Part shown: positions 58,601 through 63,190 of the stretch, piece after piece | How the letters are laid out: every line of letters starts with the position of its first letter | How positions within the stretch are numbered: position 1 is the first letter of the stretch | From: Kryptolebias marmoratus | Taxonomy: Eukaryota; Chordata; Actinopteri; Cyprinodontiformes; Rivulidae | Direction: 5' to 3' | Length of the DNA: 64,000 nt | Assembly: GCF_001649575.2 (NCBI RefSeq) | Contig: NC_051438.1 | Location: 24,494,450-24,558,449, forward strand | Notes under the pieces: model-generated | What the model was told of the DNA's origin: nothing | Databases searched by the model: none | Seen by the model: the letters and a program-made list of their open reading frames with translations, nothing else | Translations under genes and position numbers: made by a program

Positions 58601-59329
58601 GCCTGGGAGCCAACACCATGGGCTACAGCTTCAGGAGTGCCTACCTCACTGTGCTGCCAGGTCAGAGGAAGAAACAGGGAACAATTAAAAGTCCTCTTTG
58701 AATTAGATTTATAACCAACTTAAGATTCACAGCTACGGTTGTATCTGCTTTGTCTGTCCTCACTAACATGCCCTGAGTGATGCATCATTTTAAGTTGACT
58801 AGCAAAATGATCCCATACAGTACAGGATTCAGTTGATATTAATTTCTGCATGTCTCACTCTACTGCAGACAAGAAGTCTCAACCCAGCACTGTTCCTGCA
58901 CCAACATCCCCGAGCCTCCCCTGGCCCGTTATTATTGGAATACCTGCAGGTGTGGCCTTCATCTTAGGCACCGCCCTCCTCTGGTTCTACCAGTCAAAAC
59001 GCACCTGCTCCTCCTCCTCCTCCTCCTCTTCTTCTTCCTCCTCTTCCTCCTCCTCCTCCTCCTCCTCTGCTCTCCCTGCCGCTCAGCGTCTACCCGTGGT
59101 CACTCGTGACCGAGCCGGCCCAACGCTCCCCCCTCAGACGGCCAACGGAGATAAAGACTGCCTCTCGTACGAGGAGTACGTTGCTCATCAGCAGCTGCTC
59201 CTGGCTCAGGGAGGAGCTGGATTGGCTCCCAAGGTCTACCCAAAAATCTACACGGACATTCACACGCACACGCATTCACACGTGGACGGGAAAGTGCACC
59301 AGCATCAGCACATTCACTACCAGTGTTAG
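2974..59329 (+). CDS. fgfrl1: FGF receptor-like 1 (FGFRL1/FGFR5), whole coding region in seven coding exons
   Basis: Joining 2974-3034, 23290-23562, 50452-50532, 56082-56372, 58221-58393, 58480-58660 and 58869-59329 gives 1,521 nt, or 506 residues plus stop. All junctions are GT-AG and keep frame. Order: signal peptide (1-20), Ig1 (about 25-111), hinge (112-138), Ig2 (139-235), Ig3 (236-353), transmembrane helix (about 373-394), poly-Ser (401-420), His-rich tail (485-503). Each Ig has its Cys pair and core Trp: C45/C93 with W57, C166/C217 with W178, C264/C334 with W276. N-glycosylation sequons lie at N105, N227, N251 and N289. There is no tyrosine kinase domain, which defines FGFRL1 against FGFR1-4. 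From the family: it is a plasma-membrane protein that binds FGFs and heparin, promotes cell adhesion and fusion, modulates FGF signalling, and is needed for kidney, diaphragm and skeletal development. Teleosts have a and b copies; I cannot tell which this is. Identity is very secure. Confidence 0.97.
3897..4045. repeat. Purine-rich tract (G/A on + strand)
   Basis: Nearly all bases are A or G over about 140 bp, built of GGAGA, GAAAGAAGG and GGGGGGAAAAAGGG-like units. It is low complexity, and frames across it are not genes. Confidence 0.8.
8790..9010 (-). repeat. Repeat family 1, segment A
   Basis: Minus-strand copy of the interspersed family recognised by 'AGCTGTGGCAGCCATCTTGA' and 'CAGTGGTTCATGAGATATTTTG'. 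Here it is seen as TGAAATATCTCTTGAACCAG, AAAATGGTTGCCACAGCTAA and GATGTGGTAGTAGCTGAGCA. Both ends are lost. Confidence 0.85.
9572..9598. repeat. (GT)n microsatellite
   Basis: GTGTGAG followed by about ten GT units. Confidence 0.9.
13155..13188. repeat. (AT)n-(GT)n compound microsatellite
   Basis: About eleven AT units run straight into a short GT run. Confidence 0.93.
14938..15003 (+). repeat. Copy of a short repeat, inverted relative to 15744-15810
   Basis: CATGCATGCTTGCACACAAA followed by CACACACCCTCCCAAATGGG and CTTTTGTTTTCTT reappears as its reverse complement at 15744-15810 with few changes. The function is unknown; it may be part of an old transposable element. Confidence 0.7.
15670..16038 (+). 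repeat. Repeat family 1, segment B
   Basis: Plus-strand copy with AATGATGCTCAGCTACAACC, GTCAGTTGGCTGTGGCAGCC, ATCTTGAA, AATCAGTTGTAGATG, TCTATCCAGCGGTTTGTG and the 3' end CTTTCAGCAGCGGGTGATAA. It contains a 67-bp stretch at 15744-15810 that other copies lack, the inverted partner of 14938-15003. The 3' terminus is preserved. Confidence 0.88.
18486..18512. repeat. (GT)n microsatellite
   Basis: Short GT run of about nine units after GTGTGTGA. Confidence 0.85.
20260..20492 (+). repeat. Repeat family 1, segment C
   Basis: Plus-strand partial copy with TTAGCTGTGGTGGCCATCTT, GAATTGGGTTGACTCC, GGATTAGTTGTAGG and TAGTGGTTCATGAGATATTT. Confidence 0.87.
20940..21640. repeat. Purine-rich region (G/A on + strand)
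   Basis: About 700 bp strongly biased to A and G on the + strand (for example GGTGGTAGGGAGAGGAAGAG). The long Ser/Phe/Leu-rich frames on the opposite strand (21063-21518, 21334-21648) result from this bias and are not genes. Confidence 0.7.
22585..22830. repeat. Pyrimidine-rich region (C/T on + strand)
   Basis: About 250 bp biased to C and T, with the opposite strand polarity to the purine-rich region about 1 kb upstream. The overlapping Phe/Ser/Leu-rich frames at 22572-22903 are composition artefacts. Confidence 0.7.
23290..23562 (+). CDS. fgfrl1: fgfrl1 exon 3: Ig domain 1
   Basis: This 273-nt exon, phase 1 at both ends, encodes residues 21-111. The acceptor is the AG at 23288-23289; the CCCCCCAG just downstream is coding, because using 23290 keeps the family's GPP motif. 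Landmarks are [12 protein letters not shown] (C45), MMWTKDGR (W57), [11 protein letters not shown] and [16 protein letters not shown] (C93), followed by the NYT sequon at N105. All closely match vertebrate FGFRL1 Ig1. In FGF receptors this first Ig domain is not essential for ligand binding and tends to be autoinhibitory. The donor is GTGAGT at 23563. Confidence 0.97.
24905..24930. repeat. (GT)n microsatellite
   Basis: About eleven GT units. Confidence 0.9.
25617..25960 (+). repeat. Repeat family 1, segment D (5' end preserved)
   Basis: Starts AAAGGCCTAGTATTCCTTGA, AGAATTGCATATCGTCC, the 5'-terminal signature of the family. Then come GTCAGTTGGCTGTGGCAGCC, GTTGTAGATGTACACCCAGT, TTTCATGAGATATTTTGCC and a decayed 3' end near CTGCTTTGCCTTCGG. 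A central part is missing. Confidence 0.88.
27055..27440 (+). repeat. Repeat family 2, copy 1
   Basis: Contains AAATTGCATCTTCTGCAAAA, GTGAATTCTGAGTGCTGAAT, TTTACTAAAATTTGCTGAA and repeated AGCTAAAAGTAGCAAAA-like words. The same order, reversed, occurs at 51030-51395. It is AT-rich and non-coding; the class is unknown. Confidence 0.75.
27715..27754. repeat. Imperfect (GT)n microsatellite
   Basis: GT run broken by GA, GG and GC steps. Confidence 0.75.
27870..28145 (+). repeat. Repeat family 1, segment E
   Basis: Plus-strand copy with GATCTGTTAGTGCTTGAAAT, GTCAGCTACTACCATGCCAA, TTAGCTGGTGGCCATGAGTT and CTATCCAGTGGTTCATCAGG. It is directly followed by another segment. Confidence 0.83.
28168..28360 (+). 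repeat. Repeat family 1, segment F
   Basis: Second plus-strand copy in tandem with segment E: GCACTCAAAGTATGCATTGG, GATGCTCAGCTACTACTTTA, TTTAGCTGTGGCAGCCATCT and GTTGTAGATGTACAGCCAAT. The head-to-tail pair could be independent insertions or a duplication. Confidence 0.83.
29155..29340 (-). repeat. Repeat family 1, segment G
   Basis: Minus-strand partial copy: ATCTGTACTGTTAGCAAAAT, ATTCAAGATGGCTGCCACAG and CCAACTGACTTT. Confidence 0.85.
31623..31695. repeat. Long (GT)n microsatellite, about 73 bp
   Basis: This is the longest dinucleotide run in the window, about 35 uninterrupted GT units ending in GCGCGC. The His/Thr-rich frames on the other strand across it (31419-31914) are artefacts. Confidence 0.98.
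32331..32356. repeat. (TTA)n trinucleotide run
   Basis: About seven TTA/ATT units followed by an ATTAATTAATT stretch. Confidence 0.9.
32570..32972 (+). repeat. Repeat family 1, segment H (near full length)
   Basis: Plus-strand copy from CACCTGCCACCTTTCATC through CATTTTGGTCAAATTTTAA, GAATGACTCTCAGCTACGAC, TCAGCTCAATATCTGTAAAA and TTGATTAGCGGTGGGGG, to the 3' end CTTTTGGCAGCAGGCAATAA. It is one of the most complete copies and useful for building a consensus. Confidence 0.9.
33717..33860. repeat. Diverged 40-bp tandem repeat, about 3.5 units
   Basis: Units start at about 33717, 33758, 33797 and 33837. They share a 'TTTACAgCAaTTCat' head and a 'GGcGGctttGCTTTT' tail; the spacing is 39-41 bp. 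The last unit stops after 24 bp. The Cys/Lys-rich minus-strand frame over it (33653-33859) simply reflects the repeat. Confidence 0.75.
35860..36268 (-). repeat. Repeat family 1, segment I (near full length)
   Basis: Minus-strand copy with ATAACTCATGAATCGCTGAA, CCAAGATGACAGCCACAATT, GAGAGTTGATGG, CAAAATGACTAAAACTCCAT, AAGGCAGCAGACGATGTGCA and the terminus TTCCTTCAAGAAATGCTAGG. The 5'-end signature of the family is kept. Confidence 0.9.
39003..39115 (+). mobile_element. LINE-tail/SINE retroposon nested in the Tc1 element
   Basis: Sequence CTGTGATGGACTTGCGACCC, GTCCAGGGTG, CACAATGACCCCTGGAGATA, GGCACC and AAGTAAAGAAAATGGGTAG matches the 3' tail shared by fish L2-type LINEs and their SINEs. It is flanked by identical 12-bp target duplications ATTGTACCCTGC at 38991-39002 and 39116-39127. 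The insertion is therefore younger than the Tc1 copy. Confidence 0.88.
39147..39398 (-). pseudogene. Tc1-like transposase fragment
   Basis: This is the longest surviving open piece of the broken transposase (83 codons). It includes [20 protein letters not shown], which fits the conserved Tc1 '...W.F.DES...' to 'GG.VMVWGC' region only loosely. The catalytic DDE residues cannot be traced reliably. It is non-functional. Confidence 0.7.
40945..41268 (+). repeat. Repeat family 1, segment J
   Basis: Plus-strand copy: GCACTCAAAGTATAAGTTGA, GGTCAATATCTGTAGAACTG, ATAGCTGGGGCAGCCATCTT, AATCTGTTCAGTTG and the 3' end TTTTGGCAGCGAGCAATAAA. The 3' terminus is well kept. Confidence 0.88.
42455..42690 (+). 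repeat. Repeat family 1, segment K
   Basis: Plus-strand partial copy: AGTAACTACCACACAAGATT, GTTGATTAGCTGGGGTGGCC and TTGTCCAGTAGTTTGTGAAA. Confidence 0.86.
43648..43691. repeat. (GT)n microsatellite
   Basis: About 21 GT units after GACGTGC. Confidence 0.96.
44010..44125 (+). mobile_element. LINE-tail/SINE retroposon, second copy
   Basis: GAGACCTGTCCAGGATATAA, CCTGCCTCTCGCACAATGAC, CACTGGAGACAGGCGCCAGT and GTAAAGAAAATGAATGGATG belong to the same family as the copy at 39003-39115. It is flanked by identical 12-bp duplications ATCTTTAAAGCA at 43998-44009 and 44126-44137. Confidence 0.9.
44370..44640 (+). repeat. Repeat family 1, segment L
   Basis: Plus-strand copy: AGAAATGCATATTGCCAGGG, GCTACTACCACACCAAATTT, GAGCTCAATATCTGCAAAAT, GGTGTGGCGACCATCTTGAA and GCAGTGGTCCATAAGATATT. 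Confidence 0.88.
46695..46710. repeat. Short (GT)n run
   Basis: About eight GT units. Confidence 0.8.
47815..47830. repeat. (AAT)n short run
   Basis: About five AAT/ATA units after a poly-A stretch. Confidence 0.8.
48100..48215 (+). repeat. Possible repeat family 2, copy 3 (partial)
   Basis: AAAAGCTAAAAGTAGTAAAA and AGTGTTTCTTAAAATAAAAG, followed by TGATACAAC, resemble AGCTAAAAGTAGCAAAA and ATTTCTTAAAGAATAAAAGT in copy 1. The likeness is short and AT-rich, so it could be chance. Confidence 0.4.
50452..50532 (+). CDS. fgfrl1: fgfrl1 exon 4: hinge between Ig1 and Ig2
   Basis: This 81-nt exon is phase 1 at both ends and encodes the linker [20 protein letters not shown] followed by PELAGKL (residues 112-138). 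FGFR1-4 have a strongly acidic box here. This linker is only mildly acidic (D112, D113, D127, E129, E133 against R117, R130, K137) and rich in Ser, Thr, Ala and Gly, as in other FGFRL1 proteins. The start DD follows the Ig1 end as it does in human (VVLDDIS). The length, 27 codons, keeps frame, so skipping it would remove only the linker. The donor GTAACC is weaker than its neighbours, leaving room for alternative splicing. Confidence 0.9.
51030..51395 (-). repeat. Repeat family 2, copy 2
   Basis: The reverse complement of this stretch follows copy 1 (27055-27440) in order: AAATTGCATTTTCTTCAAAA, GAGTGAATGCTGAGGGCTCA, CTGAAATTTACTAAAA, then AGCAAAGGCTAAAAGCAGCA and AGCTAAAAGCTAAAGTAGAA. It is interrupted by a (TA)n run. 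Confidence 0.75.
51276..51299. repeat. (TA)n microsatellite
   Basis: About eleven TA units inside repeat family 2. Confidence 0.93.
52860..53035. repeat. Pyrimidine-rich tract
   Basis: C/T-biased on the + strand (CTTCTCTTCTCTTCTTTCTC). The overlapping Phe/Ser/Leu-rich frames in all three phases are artefacts of the bias. Confidence 0.7.
53180..53572 (-). repeat. Repeat family 1, segment M (best-preserved 5' end)
   Basis: Minus-strand copy: ATATCTCATGAATCACTAAA, TTTCAAGATGGCTGCTACAG, AAGGCAGCGGGCGATAT, then the perfect palindrome GCATTCCTTCAAGGAATGC (53544-53562) and CTAGGCCTTTT. This copy shows most clearly that the 5' end carries a palindrome outside a GCCCGCTGCC block. Confidence 0.9.
54355..54529 (-). 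repeat. Repeat family 1, segment N (5' part only)
   Basis: Minus-strand 5' fragment: CACAACACATACTCTAAGCA, ACAGGATGATCTTAGTCTAA, ATTGGCAGCAGGTTATAGGG and AATGTTAGGCCTTTAA. The palindrome has decayed. Confidence 0.83.
55138..55149. repeat. G12 homopolymer
   Basis: Run of about twelve G in intron 4, a likely slippage site. Confidence 0.9.
56082..56372 (+). CDS. fgfrl1: fgfrl1 exon 5: Ig domain 2
   Basis: This 291-nt exon, phase 1 at both ends, encodes residues 139-235. It starts [20 protein letters not shown], followed by GSSVRLKC (C166). The basic [18 protein letters not shown] stretch corresponds to the heparin-binding region of FGF receptor Ig2. Further landmarks are [15 protein letters not shown] (W178), a basic loop [12 protein letters not shown], and [20 protein letters not shown] (C217), with the NAT sequon at N227. 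In FGFRs Ig2 with Ig3 forms the ligand-binding unit. Residue 211 is His where the family has Asp. The body is richer in G+C than its introns. The donor is GTGAGT at 56373. Confidence 0.97.
56373..58220 (+). other. Intron 5 (1.8 kb)
   Basis: This AT-rich intron separates Ig2 from Ig3, running from GTGAGT to GTTTCCTCAG. It holds a short GT run near 57616-57634 and no family 1 segment. I see no other structure. Confidence 0.85.
58221..58393 (+). CDS. fgfrl1: fgfrl1 exon 6: Ig domain 3, first part
   Basis: This 173-nt exon encodes residues 236-293: [20 protein letters not shown], then [20 protein letters not shown], then [18 protein letters not shown]. It starts in phase 1 (C from exon 5 plus AG gives Gln236) and ends in phase 0 after GAG, before the donor GTAGAA. 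C264 and W276 are the conserved core residues; N251 and N289 are sequons. The segment is close to identical to other vertebrate FGFRL1 proteins. From published work, Ig3 carries the adhesion and cell-fusion activity and part of the ligand-binding site. Confidence 0.96.
58394..58479 (+). other. Intron 6 (86 bp) splitting the Ig3 domain
   Basis: The intron starts GTAGAA and ends TTTGAAG. Removing it joins STIE to [20 protein letters not shown], which matches the uninterrupted vertebrate protein sequence. Its length is not a multiple of three, and reading through gives an in-frame TGA at 58442-58444, so retention would truncate the protein inside Ig3. Confidence 0.93.
58480..58660 (+). CDS. fgfrl1: fgfrl1 exon 7: Ig domain 3, second part
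   Basis: This 181-nt exon, phase 0 start and phase 1 end, encodes residues 294-353: [20 protein letters not shown], then [20 protein letters not shown], then [21 protein letters not shown]334 lies in the DDAGMYIC motif and pairs with C264 of the previous exon. The sequence is nearly the same as human FGFRL1. The donor is GTCAGA at 58661. Confidence 0.97.
58661..58868 (+). other. Intron 7 (208 bp)
   Basis: This short intron between Ig3 and the transmembrane exon runs from GTCAGA to TCTACTGCAG. Nothing else is seen in it. Confidence 0.92.
58869..59329 (+). CDS. fgfrl1: fgfrl1 exon 8: transmembrane segment, poly-Ser tract, His-rich cytoplasmic tail
   Basis: The last coding exon encodes residues 354-506. 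A Pro/Ser/Thr juxtamembrane stretch leads into the helix [20 protein letters not shown] plus WFY (about 372-394), nearly identical to human. A short basic stop-transfer SKRTC follows, then 20 serines (401-420) encoded by TCC/TCT. The rest of the tail has no kinase domain. It carries [10 protein letters not shown] (475-484), matching the tandem tyrosine motif that drives endocytosis of mammalian FGFRL1, then alternating HTHTHSH and a final [10 protein letters not shown]. The His-rich end is diagnostic; mammalian work links the tail to SPRED1 and to metal binding. Stop TAG is at 59327-59329. Confidence 0.96.
59002..59069 (+). repeat. In-frame (TCC/TCT)n microsatellite encoding poly-serine
   Basis: Twenty consecutive Ser codons, 15 TCC and 5 TCT, lie directly after Cys400. 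Human FGFRL1 has a Pro/Ala-rich stretch here instead, as I recall. The repeat is prone to length change by slippage, but only in multiples of three if the frame is to be kept. Confidence 0.95.
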
Positions 59330-59675
59330 CTTCGGTGCGCCACATCCAACTCTTTCATGGACGCATTCACGTGCACGCAGACCCAGTCATACAATGACTC
59401 TTAAAGCCTTATGTAAAGAGCAAAGAACCTGCAAAGAGACGCTGTGGATTCATAAACACAAACTTTGAATCATGCAGCTTCTACTGCAGACACGTGTCGT
59501 TTGAAGATGGATTTCCTCCAAACATAAGCAATGAAAAATGTGAAGAAAGAAGCCAACCCAATGAGATCTATGGAAAAATAATCATCAAATATGGTTTGTT
59601 CCTGGACATTTGAAATACTATTAAAAACATTTCTCTTCACTCTTTTTACACAAATAAAATCTTCTCAGTGGACCT
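59330..59675 (+). other. fgfrl1: fgfrl1 3' UTR, short form
   Basis: Sequence after the TAG has no coding character and becomes AT-rich. The first good polyadenylation hexamer is AATAAA at 59653-59658, giving a 3' UTR of about 340 nt with cleavage expected 10-30 nt later. Longer forms are possible. Confidence 0.55.
59653..59658 (+). terminator. Polyadenylation signal AATAAA (proximal)
   Basis: This canonical hexamer lies about 325 nt after the stop codon, followed by TCTTCTCAGTGG, a modest GT/T-rich downstream element. It is the nearest candidate but not proven to be used. Confidence 0.5.
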
Positions 59676-61144
59676 AAAAATACACCTTACTTACATAATA
59701 TATTCATTCAGGCTGAGTTTTAAAGAGAAATATAGCTCATCTGTGGGAATACTTTTACCCTTTATGTTCTCATTCAACATACATTATGCATGCTTTTAAC
59801 TTTCAAGCATAAAGCAGTGGACACAACACTGTCAACACAAACTATTAGAAATGATGACATGATGACAACGTCAGTAATTTATGGTAGTATCTCACTGGCA
59901 GTGTTGCCAACTCATCAGTAAGGAAAGTTGCCCTAAAGTCCTTAACTAACATCAACACCTCAATCGTAGTTGTAATGAATGCTTTGGTGAGATAAATATT
60001 ATTGTGGAGGAGAAATAAAAGGGGTAAAAACTCTAAAAAATTATTTAGAACTACACATGAACTTTCCTCTGTTGAATTTTGTTTTTTAATCTCACAGTCC
60101 CAACACTCTAAACTCTGGACGAGCAAAAGTGACCTAAAAGAGATTGACAGTCATTTGCTCTTTGTGCAGCCTGGGATGGTCTGAGATGGGGCATGGAGCC
60201 ACGGTAGCACCCGCTGCTTGTTGAGAAAATGAAGAGATGCATGTTTTCAGGCTGCTCAGACTGCAGCCACGCGCCACTTGGTCGCAAACGCTCAGTATTC
60301 AGTGAGACCACAACAGAAAATGTGCCTATTTTCTTGTCATTTTGAGTCTCCAACAGTCGCAGCTCGGTGAGATACTACCTTCACAGTAAAAGCTGTATTT
60401 TAAATTTCTTTGTTTTTTTGTTTTTCATAAGCGCTCAGATTATAGTTGTCTGTTTTAAATCAAAACCTTGGGTCAGAGTGGGTTAACTTTTTACAGTGCA
60501 TCTCAGGCATAAGCCTAACTGAGCCAAGAGAAACTTCGCTGTATCTGCAGATTTGGCAAAGATGATGGCTGCTGGTGTTTGCTTCTGCCGGGCTGACAGC
60601 CACTCTCTTCAAAGCCCAGCTGCTGTCTGGGTGCTGTGTGGGGGAAAAAAGTCAAGCTGAGTGACAGGTTGGATCTTTTTAATAGATTGAGCGTAATAAA
60701 GCAGTGATGTAACATTTCATAAAACTGTCAGAGTTAGTCATCTTTAGATGTGCTCCTGTTCTGAACCATCTGACTGATGCCGTCATTGGCAGCTTCTTCA
60801 CTTCCCAAAGAATGGGGGCATTTCCTGTTTGGGTTTTTCTCCGTTCTAGCTTCGGTTGGCTCTCACAGACGGTTGACGAGATCAGCGTGAAGGATATCAT
60901 GGAGCCTTCAAGTAATTCTTTCCAAATTTCATGGATCTTTGGAGGATCATCAGATATGTCACAGACTCCTTTTAGTCTTTCACAAGATTTAGAGAGCTTA
61001 GAAGTAAGAAAATTCATCTGAAATTCTTTAACTTTCGAATGGGACTCCTCTGTGGACAATATGACGTAATGGATTATGGAAAAGTCTTTGGGTATACATC
61101 TGTTCTCTACTTAAGTTTAGCTCCACAGCATCTGTTGTCTCATG
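59676..61144. other. Downstream DNA before the MITE, no gene seen
   Basis: This is AT-rich sequence with only short, non-conserved open frames on both strands. It may be distal 3' UTR of fgfrl1 or intergenic. I see no promoter, RNA gene or protein motif. Confidence 0.5.
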
Positions 61145-61152
61145 TTTTAAAG

Positions 61153-61366
61153 CAGTGGTGTCCAATCCTGGTCCTCGAGGGCCACCATCCTGCATGTTTT
61201 CCTTGTTTCCCTGCTCCAACACACCTGATTCACTGGTTAAATTCCCTCTTCTTGTTCTGCAGAAGCCTGTTAATGACCCATTGATTCAAATCAGGTGTGT
61301 TGGAGCAGAGAAACAAGTAAAACATGCAGGATGGTGGCCCTCGAGGACCAGGATTGGACACCCCTG
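61153..61366. mobile_element. hAT-type MITE, 214-bp palindromic element
   Basis: The left arm starts CAGTGGTGTCCAATCCTGGT and the right arm ends with its near-perfect reverse complement (...GGATTGGACACCCCTG). Arms of roughly 80 bp include CTCGAGG, ACCATCCTGCATGTTTT and CAACACACCTGATTCA, with a short unique middle. The CAGNG start, the near-palindrome and a degenerate 8-bp flanking repeat (TTTTAAAG at 61145-61152, ATTTAAAT at 61367-61374, 6 of 8 matching) are hallmarks of non-autonomous hAT elements. It has no coding capacity. I recognise this sequence as common in fish genomes but cannot give its catalogue name. Confidence 0.85.
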
Positions 61367-61530
61367 ATTTAAATAATCACTTGCAGAACATATTTCCAAA
61401 CCACTTGAAGCTGGGTTTAAAAACTTTTTTTTCTTAATTTGATATTGGTTGGTTAAATATTGGTGCCTTCTGAAAGCATCACACACTAATAGTGCAGCTT
61501 TATAAATATTATGACTCAGTTTGTCTGAAA

Positions 61531-61540
61531 ATACCCCCCC

Positions 61541-61575
<35 letters not shown>
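61531..61575. repeat. Poly-C plus (CA)n microsatellite
   Basis: A run of about nine C is followed by about 17 CA dinucleotides ending before AATAAG. Confidence 0.95.
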
Positions 61576-61578
<3 letters not shown>

Positions 61579-63190
61579 AAGTGTGAGGGTATGTACAGTA
61601 AGCTTTGTTTACCTCACTATAATGTGTAGTTTGCTGCACATTTTATGGTCAAACAACTTTGATTCTTCATTCAAATTGAGATCTAATTGCGAAAATGAAG
61701 TGAAAAACATGCAAATGGTGTCATCAGCTACTGCTTTGAGTGAACTAATTAAAAACGGTATGATTCTCGGAAAACTTGTTTCAGAAATTTACCAAAACTC
61801 AGGTCAGCAACTTGCTATTTCCTTGGTAATTATGTTTCATATTAGTGCTAAAATCTTTGAATTAATTCAGGTAACTTCTGGTAGGTGTTGGATGAATCAT
61901 TTGTGGATTAAATCTAAAAGAAATCAGCTGCAACAAACCCTCAGCACTGAGCTCGTTTCATCTGCCTTTCTTTCTCTCAGGTGTCCATCTTGGTGTTTCT
62001 GTGTGTGTTTATGAGTTTGGAAAGAAAGAAAAACTGTTTAAAGGGATTAACTAAGATAAGATTTTGGTTTCAGCTGTTTTCCATTTAGGCGCTCGCTGAA
62101 AGATGAGTTCTCTGAAGACGCTGAGACCAAACAATAAAAAATAAACGGTAGAAATTGGATTGATGTGAGACATGAATGAAACTTTACAAGCCATCATTGC
62201 TTTTAGTGCCCCTTCCTTAGGGTGGACAGAAAACAGTTTAGAAAGGTGTGTTTTAAGAACCACATGACCGTAAATGACAGATTAAAAATAATCGAGTAAC
62301 ATCAGTTTTTGTTTTGTTTTTATGCCATTTATTTTTGCACAAATTGTTAAAGAAGGACAATGTACAAATATATTTTTATAAATAACTCTTACAATGCTCT
62401 TTTTTTTCTGTTGCTTCCTGATATATCTGCAAAGTACAAACCAGAGCTTCTACTTGCTTTTTATTTTTTCCAAGAAAAAACTAATATGATCCCTGTGATG
62501 TTCTGTTACTGTGATTTAAAAACACAACATGGATCCAACCAACACTTTAAGTGGTTGTTTTAAAAAATACATTAAGTTTAAGATGATAAATTACCAATGT
62601 ATCAAACCCTAACTGTGTTTCTTGCAGACTTACCCTTTTCATTTTAATGTTTTATCTTCTCATTATTAACTCTTTTAAGTAAAATAGCCCTCTTATCATG
62701 TTAAACCTTTTAATGCATCAAAGCTAATGGACTGCCTCTAAACAAACTGTGTAAATGTGCACTTACCACTTCTTTGTACCTGAGATGAGATTAGGATTGA
62801 AGTTAAAGAATAATTTAGATAATTTAGGAGTGCTTTGGATGATACAAAAAGTTCCCGCAACCTATTGGCTCGCAAAACATTGTAAATGCTAAATTAAGAC
62901 TGAAAAAAGAAGGTGTGTTTCTAATTTATTTTATTCTTGACATGTTTATTTTTCCATATAATTGGGCATTATATTGCATGAATGGATTTTGTGTTCTAGT
63001 CATCATGTAAGCTATGTAGCAAATACTATGTTCATGTCTTTGTAAGATACTGTATATGAGCTGACAAAATATACAAATTTTATCGATTTATCTTTGTATC
63101 GACAATCTTGTACAGTCCGTCATCATTTAGTTCAAAAAAATATTTTCCCTAAACATTGTAATCATGTTTTTGGTGCCATTAAAATGTGAT
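61576..63190 (+). other. AT-rich tail, possible distal 3' UTR
   Basis: The tract has the look of a long vertebrate 3' UTR: very AT-rich, with ATTTA-like and TGTANAT-like (Pumilio-type) motifs such as TGTACAAATATA near 62361. Possible poly(A) hexamers are AATAAA near 62134-62146 and ATTAAA at 63178-63183. No coding sequence is visible on either strand. Whether it belongs to fgfrl1 transcripts cannot be decided from sequence. Confidence 0.3.

Noticed and set aside
58178..58701. Reading 58221-58701 as a single Ig3 exon
   Set aside because: The frame from 58221 meets TGA at 58442 and the frame changes; only removal of 58394-58479 gives the conserved Ig3 sequence.
59090..59468. Other-frame ORFs over the last exon on both strands
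   Set aside because: They are shadows of the GC-rich fgfrl1 tail-coding sequence.
61583..62014. 143-codon plus-strand frame downstream of the gene
   Set aside because: AT-rich, starts beside a CA repeat, has no recognisable domain and no clear promoter or Kozak context.
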